Below are positions 14,339 to 19,574 of a stretch of DNA of 19,574 bases, in pieces. The DNA comes from Christensenella sp. UBA6345 (lineage in GTDB: Bacteria > Bacillota > Clostridia > Christensenellales > UBA1242): positions 42,565-62,138 of the forward strand of contig DJSB01000039.1 of the NCBI GenBank assembly GCA_002437945.1. Direction: 5' to 3'. The notes beneath the pieces were generated by a model. It saw only the letters and a program-made list of their open reading frames with translations, did not search any database and was not told the origin of the DNA. How positions within the stretch are numbered: the first letter of the stretch is position 1; each line of letters starts with the position of its first letter. The position numbers were made by a program, and so were the translations under genes.

Positions 14339-16120
14339 ATGAAAAGAAGTGAAGTTGATCCTAAATATACTTGGGATTTAAGTTATCTATATAAAGATAA
14401 TAACGAGTGGTATAAAGATTATAATAAGTTTTGTAAATATAAAGGTGTATTTAAAAAATATCAAGGACGACTTAATAATGTTGATACTTTGATAGAGTAT
14501 TTTGAAAAGAATAAAGAATGTGATTTATTGGTTACTAGGTTATATATGTATGTAGCCAATAACCTTAATACAGATTTAAGTAATAAAGACTATAACGAAA
14601 TGATGGGACAACTAGTAAGTACATCATCTTTAATTAACGAAGAAGATAGTTTTGTTGAATCCGAGTTGTTAAGTTATAGCGATGATTATTTAAAAAGTTT
14701 AATTAAAGAACCAAGATTAAAAAATCATAGATTTTATCTTAAAGACCTTATGAAAGATAAGGCTCATGTATTAAGTGAAAAAGAAGAAAAACTGTTAAGT
14801 GGAGTGTCCAACTTTGCTGGAGATAGTGGGGACGTATTTGATTCATTAACCGATGTGGATTTTAAATTTGCCGATGTTAAAGATTCTAATAATAAGAAAC
14901 ATACTTTAACACAAGCGACCTATTCATTACTTATGAGAAGTACAGATAGAGTGTTAAGAAAAAATGCATATACTACTTACTTTACAAAGTATAAAGATTT
15001 TAATAATACTATATTTACCAACTATTATTCCAATCTTAAAGCCGACAATTTTTATAGTAAAGTTAGACATCATAAATCTAGATTTGATGCAGCACTTTAT
15101 AATGAAAATATAAGTCCAAAATTATATTATAAACTTAAAGAAAAAGTTAATGAAAATATTCCACTTATCAATAGATATTATCAATTAAGAAAGAAAGCAC
15201 TTAAATTAGATGTTTTAACCAATTATGATAATTCTGTTAGTATATGTGGGGATTTTGACAAAAAGTACACATATACTGACGCACAAGATATAGTTTTGAA
15301 AGCATTACAACCTTTGGGTGATGACTATATAGACCTTATTAAACTTGCATTTAATCAACGTTGGATTGATGTTTATCCTACCGAAAATAAGTTAAGTGGT
15401 GGATATGAGAATTGTGGATATAATTGTAGACCAGTTATATTACTTAACTTTGTTGGAGTAGTTAATGATGTGTTTACTTTAGGACATGAATTGGGACATG
15501 CTATGCATTCATATAAAGCCGACCATGCCCAACCATATGAGACACATGATTACACTATTTTCTTGGCAGAGATTGCAAGTACTTTTAATGAAATTTTGAT
15601 TAATAAATATTTACTAGATCATGCTACAACTAGTGATGAGAGATTATATTTCTTGGATAAGTATGTTAAGTTGTTTGTGGGGACAATATTCGCACAGATG
15701 GAATATAGTGAGTTTGAAGAATATGCTCATGATTTAGTTAATAAGAATTTACCTATCAGTAAAGAAATACTTAATAGTTATTGGTCAGAACTTGAAAAGA
15801 AATATTTTAGTGTTACTGAACCAGACGATTTAAAACAATATTTCTGGAGTGTTATACCACATTTTTATAGAAGTTTTTATGTCTATAAATATGCTACTGG
15901 ATTAATTTCCGCAGTCGCATTAAGCACTATGGTACTTGAAGGTGGTAAACCTGAACTTGATAGATATTTCCATATGCTAGAAAGTGGTGGTTCTGATTAT
16001 AGTACAAATATTTTAAAAAGAGCAGGTGTAGACTTGACTACTGATACTCCATACGATATGGCATTTAAACAACTTAAAAATGCAATTGATGAGATGGAAA
16101 AAATAATCGATAAAAAATAA
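14339..16120 (+). CDS. pepF: Oligoendopeptidase F (M3 family)
   Basis: This is a 593-residue zinc metallopeptidase of the M3B/PepF family. The active site is LGHELGHAMHS, with H383 and H387 as zinc ligands and E384 as catalytic base; E411 in FLAEIAS is the third ligand. The N-terminal opening (DPKYTWDLSYLY) is typical of PepF. The enzyme is cytoplasmic and degrades short peptides. I choose ATG 14339 because AGGTGA lies immediately upstream; a GTG at 14333 would add two residues. It starts six bases after the DUF6320 stop, so it belongs to the same transcript. The length is normal for the family. Confidence 0.93.
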   Translation: MKRSEVDPKYTWDLSYLYKDNNEWYKDYNKFCKYKGVFKKYQGRLNNVDTLIEYFEKNKECDLLVTRLYMYVANNLNTDLSNKDYNEMMGQLVSTSSLINEEDSFVESELLSYSDDYLKSLIKEPRLKNHRFYLKDLMKDKAHVLSEKEEKLLSGVSNFAGDSGDVFDSLTDVDFKFADVKDSNNKKHTLTQATYSLLMRSTDRVLRKNAYTTYFTKYKDFNNTIFTNYYSNLKADNFYSKVRHHKSRFDAALYNENISPKLYYKLKEKVNENIPLINRYYQLRKKALKLDVLTNYDNSVSICGDFDKKYTYTDAQDIVLKALQPLGDDYIDLIKLAFNQRWIDVYPTENKLSGGYENCGYNCRPVILLNFVGVVNDVFTLGHELGHAMHSYKADHAQPYETHDYTIFLAEIASTFNEILINKYLLDHATTSDERLYFLDKYVKLFVGTIFAQMEYSEFEEYAHDLVNKNLPISKEILNSYWSELEKKYFSVTEPDDLKQYFWSVIPHFYRSFYVYKYATGLISAVALSTMVLEGGKPELDRYFHMLESGGSDYSTNILKRAGVDLTTDTPYDMAFKQLKNAIDEMEKIIDKK

Positions 16121-16153
16121 TTTTATAAAGAATAATATGCAAAGGATAATGAT

Positions 16154-16825
16154 ATGAAAAACAAATTGATTGTTATAGAAGGCACAGACGGTTGTGGCAA
16201 AAAAACTCAAACAAAGTTACTTAATGACAGATTGGTAAATATGGGGATTAATAGTATAATACAAAGTTTCCCCAACTATGACTCTCCAGCATGTGCACCA
16301 GTAAAAATGTATCTTAATGGTGATTTTGGCGATGTTACATGCTTTGATGCATATCAAGCCAATTCGCTATACGCAGTAGATAGATTATGCACAATGCAGA
16401 AACATAAATCCCATATTGCTAATGGCGGAACAATTATATTTGATAGATATGTAGAATCTACTATGCTACATCAAGCAGCATTAATTGATGATATAAGTGA
16501 AAGAGACAAATTTTTAGATTACGTTAATGACTTTGAATTTGACACTCTTAAATTACCAAAACCAGACTTGGTTATATTCTTGGACGTTCCAGTAGAAGTA
16601 AGTAAAAAACTTGCAGATGCTAGGGGAGAGTTTAAATCAGGCAATAAAAAAGATATATTAGAGTCAGACGTTAATCATTTATATAAAGCATATAACGCAG
16701 GTAAATATGTTGCTAATAAATATAATTGGGTTATTGTTAATTGTGTAAAAGATGGACAATTAATGAGTGTAGAAGAAATATCTGATTTAATCTTTAATGA
16801 AATTATGAAAAAAGAAAATATATAA
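16154..16825 (+). CDS. tmk: Thymidylate kinase
   Basis: This 223-residue enzyme phosphorylates dTMP to dTDP for DNA synthesis. The P-loop is EGTDGCGKKTQ (9-19), the DRY motif of thymidylate kinases is FDRYVES (96-102), and R77 lies in the nucleotide-contacting segment AVDRL. A LID region with R157 and basic residues to about 166 follows. The residue after the P-loop lysine is Lys instead of Ser/Thr, a variation I recall from some clostridial and mollicute enzymes (GKxTQ). The gene begins 33 bases after pepF without a terminator between them and ends at a strong hairpin, so it is the last gene of the operon. The ribosome site AAAGGA is adequate. Confidence 0.88.
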   Translation: MKNKLIVIEGTDGCGKKTQTKLLNDRLVNMGINSIIQSFPNYDSPACAPVKMYLNGDFGDVTCFDAYQANSLYAVDRLCTMQKHKSHIANGGTIIFDRYVESTMLHQAALIDDISERDKFLDYVNDFEFDTLKLPKPDLVIFLDVPVEVSKKLADARGEFKSGNKKDILESDVNHLYKAYNAGKYVANKYNWVIVNCVKDGQLMSVEEISDLIFNEIMKKENI

Positions 16826-16827
16826 AC

Positions 16828-16871
16828 AAAAAAAGAGCATATTAAAATTCAAGTTTAATATGTTCTTTTTT
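16828..16871. terminator. Bidirectional intrinsic terminator between tmk and the convergent gene
   Basis: A long stem (16831-16846 with 16854-16869, one G-U pair) closes a 7-base loop. It has a run of seven As at the left foot (16828-16834) and six Ts at the right foot (16866-16871). It serves the plus-strand tmk operon and the minus-strand flavin-reductase gene that ends at 16920. Confidence 0.88.
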
Positions 16872-16919
16872 ACTAGGTAATGATGATATATTCATTCCGT
16901 GATTTTTTATTAAGATATG

Positions 16920-17834
16920 TTATTGATTCTTCTTTTCTTTTCTACGTTTATCATTAATAATTTCTAATGACTTTTCATCAATTAATGATATGTTTTCTTC
17001 TTTGGCGATTTTTACCATTTGGGTTAATGCCATTTTTAAGAAAACTCTAGGTATTTTAACCAATTTAGCACAGGCTTCTTCAGTAAATTTAACATCAGGG
17101 TCAATTCTAGATGCAGCATAAATTACTGATTTAATATCATTGTCTTTTTTAGGTATTTTTTCAGATATAGGTCTAGAAAATTTTGTATACCAAAAATTGG
17201 TACTATCTCTATAACCATAATCTACAGGAACTCTAGGGAAACAACTTGCTTTAACTCCATTAATTATGGCATTGTGATATTTCTCTTGCATTAATATTTT
17301 ATCTATTTTTAATATGAAGTGAGCCCCAAACTTGCTAGTAATCCCATTGAAATTTCGATAAGGTGGTTCATAGCCTTCTAGATTGCCGGCTTTATCATGA
17401 TATGCATCTTCAAGAGTGTCGTCCCAAGTACATTCAAAAACTTGATAACTCTCTGCGATTATTTTTGGACGATCAGGAGATATCTCGCTGTCAATTAAAG
17501 TAAATAAGCAATCTTTCATTTTTTCATCTGTGGTTTCACCAGGGAAGCCTAGTCTTACTGCTTCTTTAAAATATTTTCTGTTGTCAGGTATAAAGTTAAG
17601 AGTCGCTTTTTTAGTACGTAATATATTTTGGGCAGTATTACTACTATTTCTGCATTCTAGTATCATTGCATAATAATCTTTGCCTGCGATGTAATATGGA
17701 AAACATAATGAGTATGCTCCTAGATTGGTTTTGCCATTTTCACTAACAGTACCAATTAATATTGTAGGCATAGGGTAAAATGCTGATGTTTGATAAAAAT
17801 TATCTACTATTCTTAATTCTTTTAGTTTATCCAT
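16920..17834 (-). CDS. Flavin reductase-like (FMN-binding split barrel) protein
   Basis: The protein is 304 residues from the preferred start. An ATG six codons upstream (17852) is possible, but AAAAGGAG lies between the two and perfectly serves the inner ATG. Residues about 8-190 resemble the flavin-reductase-like split barrel: the YPMPTILIGTVSENGKTNLG opening, then AYSLCFPYY and ILECRNSSNTAQNI, where FMN is usually bound. The C-terminal 110 residues are helical and basic, with a conserved-looking PRVFLKMAL stretch. Such proteins use FMN to move electrons in anaerobes; the partner and substrate are unknown. It is a single gene on the minus strand sharing the terminator with tmk. Confidence 0.72.
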   Translation of the reverse strand: MDKLKELRIVDNFYQTSAFYPMPTILIGTVSENGKTNLGAYSLCFPYYIAGKDYYAMILECRNSSNTAQNILRTKKATLNFIPDNRKYFKEAVRLGFPGETTDEKMKDCLFTLIDSEISPDRPKIIAESYQVFECTWDDTLEDAYHDKAGNLEGYEPPYRNFNGITSKFGAHFILKIDKILMQEKYHNAIINGVKASCFPRVPVDYGYRDSTNFWYTKFSRPISEKIPKKDNDIKSVIYAASRIDPDVKFTEEACAKLVKIPRVFLKMALTQMVKIAKEENISLIDEKSLEIINDKRRKEKKNQ

Positions 17835-17860
17835 TTTTTCACTCCTTTTCATACAATTCT

Positions 17861-17866
17861 ATTATA
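17861..17866 (-). promoter_or_regulatory. -10 box for the flavin-reductase-like gene
   Basis: A perfect TATAAT on the minus strand lies 26 bases before the preferred ATG. No clear -35 is visible at 16-18 bases (TATTAA at 17889-17884 at best). It would give a very short leader beginning near the upstream ATG, which further favours the inner start codon. Confidence 0.4.
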
Positions 17867-17977
17867 TATGATTTTTAACATTTTTAATAATAATTTAGAT
17901 GTTTAATAGAAAATTGTTAAAAAAGATGTTTTATTAAGTTAAATGTATATCATTGTAAAAAGTATTTTTGTAAGTGA

Positions 17978-18007
17978 TTGACAATAAGCACTATAATTGA
18001 CTATAAT
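17978..18007 (+). promoter_or_regulatory. Consensus promoter of the panE-like/yqeY operon
   Basis: A perfect TTGACA (17978-17983) and a perfect TATAAT (18002-18007) are 18 bases apart. A second TATAAT lies at 17992-17997, as the motif CTATAATT is repeated directly ten bases apart; that copy is too close to the -35 to use it. The leader would be about 26 bases with GGAGAA at 18030-18035. Confidence 0.75.
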
Positions 18008-18039
18008 TATTATACCTAGTTAGTTTATTGGAGAATAAT

Positions 18040-19098
18040 ATGGACAAAATAAAAATTGGTGTAGTAGGCGCTGGGGCAGTAGGTGGTGTTATTGGATCGT
18101 TGTTGGCTGAAAAAGGTTATGATGTTGAATTAGCCAAACGTTACAATTCTGCTATTACCCTTGATGAATATACAGCAATTGAAATTACTGGTGCTTTTGG
18201 TAATCGTAACATATTAGTTAAATCAGTTAATGGTGTAACTAATTTCACTTCGAAAAAAGATGTCATATTCGTACTTACAAAAGCCCATGATGCTCCTAAA
18301 GTAGTTGAACAGTGTCTTAACTTTCTTAATCCCGGTGGCATAATTGTTAGTAGCCAAAATGTTATGAATGTAGAAGATATGCTTAAAGTTGTGGGACAAG
18401 ATAAATTATTTGGTTTGATTATTAATTGGAGTGCCAATAAAGTTAATAAAGCCAAGATTGATGTAGTAAAAGAAGGTAACATGGTTATTGGTAGTTTTGG
18501 CAATAATAGTGATAGTTACCTTGAGATATTACAAAGAGTATTGTCTAGTGTCGCACCTACAGAAATTTCGCATAATATCATAGGGGACATTTGGTGTCGC
18601 ACAATTATTAATTCTTGTATATCAAGTGTCGGAGCATTAACTGGTGTAAGTTTAGGTAAATTTATGCTTATGCCTACCACTCATACTATATTTACTCGTA
18701 TTATTAGAGAAGCCATGAGTTTAGCACAAGCACTTAATGTAAAAGTGAAAAATTATGGTTCGCTTAACTATTATGAGTTTATTAAACATGGCATAGGACC
18801 ATACTTTGCAAGAAAAAAGATGTATAGATATATGTGTCGCCAAAATGCAAGGTTTGTATCTAGTTGTCAGCGTGCTATCGAGAATAACACAGAAAGCGAG
18901 ATAGATTATCTTAACGGATATTTTGTTAAAATGGCCAATAAATTAAATATGTCTGTTCCTACCAACAAACGTATTTATGATATGATAAAAGAGATTGAAC
19001 GTGGAGAAAGGTCTATGATGGTGGAAAATTTATTAGACTATTATCTACGTCACCCTAAAAAATATTTAAAAGTTGTCAATGTAAATAAAGGAGAATAA
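18040..19098 (+). CDS. Ketopantoate reductase-like (PanE/ApbA family) oxidoreductase
   Basis: This 352-residue protein starts at ATG 18040, preceded by GGAGAA; a TTG at 18028 would add four residues and lacks a ribosome site. The N-terminal Rossmann fold has GVVGAGAVGGVIGS (7-20), expected to bind NADPH, followed by the family's LTKAHD segment. The helical C-terminal domain begins near 180 with DIWCRTIINS. In E. coli PanE the equivalent segment contains the catalytic Lys176; by simple alignment that position is R187 here, while the following Asn is kept. The protein is also about 50 residues longer than PanE. It may act on a different 2-keto acid or have lost activity, so I give no gene symbol. 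It is cotranscribed with yqeY, two bases apart. Confidence 0.75.
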   Translation: MDKIKIGVVGAGAVGGVIGSLLAEKGYDVELAKRYNSAITLDEYTAIEITGAFGNRNILVKSVNGVTNFTSKKDVIFVLTKAHDAPKVVEQCLNFLNPGGIIVSSQNVMNVEDMLKVVGQDKLFGLIINWSANKVNKAKIDVVKEGNMVIGSFGNNSDSYLEILQRVLSSVAPTEISHNIIGDIWCRTIINSCISSVGALTGVSLGKFMLMPTTHTIFTRIIREAMSLAQALNVKVKNYGSLNYYEFIKHGIGPYFARKKMYRYMCRQNARFVSSCQRAIENNTESEIDYLNGYFVKMANKLNMSVPTNKRIYDMIKEIERGERSMMVENLLDYYLRHPKKYLKVVNVNKGE

Positions 19099-19100
19099 CA

Positions 19101-19523
19101 ATGATTATAGACGATATTAAAAATGCAAATGTACAAGCAATGAAATCAAAAGACCACAATTTAAGAAGTATATATAGTGTTGTAATTAATAAATATATGC
19201 AAGCACAAATTGAAGCAAGATTACTTAAAAAAGAAGTTAATGATGATGATATGATACGTATTATCCAAAAAACTATTAAGGAACTTGACGAAGAAGCAGC
19301 CAACTATGAAAAAGTAGGCAAAGTAGATGAAGCCGATAATATTAGACTTCAACGTGGTGCTATTGAAGGTTACTTACCAAAGATGTTAACCGCTGAAGAA
19401 ATTCATGCTATTATTTTAACTTTACCAGATAGATCAATTCCGGGAGTTATGAAACACTTCAAACAACAATATGGTAGTAGAGTTGATATGAAGATGGTTA
19501 GTGACGAATTAAAGAATTTTTAA
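19101..19523 (+). CDS. yqeY: YqeY/GatB-domain protein
   Basis: This 140-residue all-helical protein belongs to the YqeY family, related to the C-terminal tRNA-binding tail of the amidotransferase subunit GatB. Features are the N-terminal helix IKNANVQAMKSKD, the central KTIKELDEEAANYEKVGK, and the turn IEGYLPKMLTAEEI that starts the second domain. The length is typical (about 150). Its function is unsettled; tRNA binding is inferred from GatB. The ribosome site AAAGGAG lies inside the upstream gene. The remaining 51 bases after the stop contain no complete terminator. Confidence 0.9.
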   Translation: MIIDDIKNANVQAMKSKDHNLRSIYSVVINKYMQAQIEARLLKKEVNDDDMIRIIQKTIKELDEEAANYEKVGKVDEADNIRLQRGAIEGYLPKMLTAEEIHAIILTLPDRSIPGVMKHFKQQYGSRVDMKMVSDELKNF

Positions 19524-19574
19524 TTTATGATAAATCTAAAAAACCGCAAATTATATGAAGTGAACCCCATTTTT

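Noticed and set aside
17992..18010. Direct repeat CTATAATT as an operator
   Set aside because: The two copies are simply duplicate -10-like boxes; there is no dyad symmetry or further copy to suggest a regulator site.
242..19523. Mollicute genetic code (UGA read as Trp)
   Set aside because: All recognised proteins are full length with TGG for tryptophan, and conserved Trp positions need no UGA.

Overview
This is an AT-rich (by eye about 30% G+C or lower), gene-dense piece of a bacterial chromosome. Gene content and order point to an anaerobic Firmicute, probably of class Clostridia and not a well-known cultured species. The signs are a Mini-RNase III, rlmB and SigH-type sigma cluster, a dnaX-ybaB-recR cluster, a rubrerythrin, strong GGAG Shine-Dalgarno sites, and T-tailed hairpin terminators between transcription units. 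I identify 21 protein-coding genes, 19 on the plus strand. I see no tRNA, rRNA, CRISPR array, prophage or complete insertion sequence. No gene-free stretch exceeds 300 bases.

Layout. (1) 1-1396: a bidirectional terminator, then on the minus strand a rhodanese domain fused to a TtcA-like tRNA-thiolation ATPase. (2) 1630-3602: three separate genes: a DUF2225 zinc-ribbon protein, a TspO/MBR membrane protein and a rubrerythrin. (3) 3823-8039: a tight information-processing operon, mrnC-rlmB-sigH-dnaX-ybaB-recR. The first part resembles the Bacillus mrnC-rlmB-rae1-sigH locus without rae1, joined directly to the dnaX-ybaB-recR module. (4) 8116-10517: two cell-surface proteins. One is a leucine-rich-repeat protein with a C-terminal membrane anchor. 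The other is a single-pass protein whose outside part resembles the juxtamembrane module of RsgI anti-sigma factors, including the Asn-Pro motif. (5) 10654-12118: two single-gene units, each with its own promoter and terminator. One is a guanylate-kinase-like domain fused to a ParB/sulfiredoxin-like domain. The other is a 170-residue protein I do not recognise. (6) 12390-16825: a probable operon of a condensation-type acyltransferase, its DUF6320 membrane partner, an oligoendopeptidase F and thymidylate kinase. It ends at a bidirectional terminator shared with the convergent flavin-reductase-like gene (16920-17834, minus). (7) 18040-19523: a ketopantoate-reductase-like gene and yqeY behind a near-consensus promoter.

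How the genes work together. The central operon couples ribosome maturation (MrnC for 23S rRNA ends, RlmB for 23S methylation), a transition-state sigma factor, the replication clamp loader, and recombination repair. The remaining genes are mostly independent housekeeping, stress and envelope functions.

The most unusual items are the guanylate kinase-ParB/Srx fusion, the RsgI-like module without a cytoplasmic anti-sigma domain, the uncharacterised 170-residue protein with highly expressed features, and a ketopantoate reductase homologue with the catalytic lysine position changed to arginine. Two genome-style signals also stand out: no gene here ends in TGA (16 TAA, 5 TAG), and leucine before an AA-starting codon is very often CTT.
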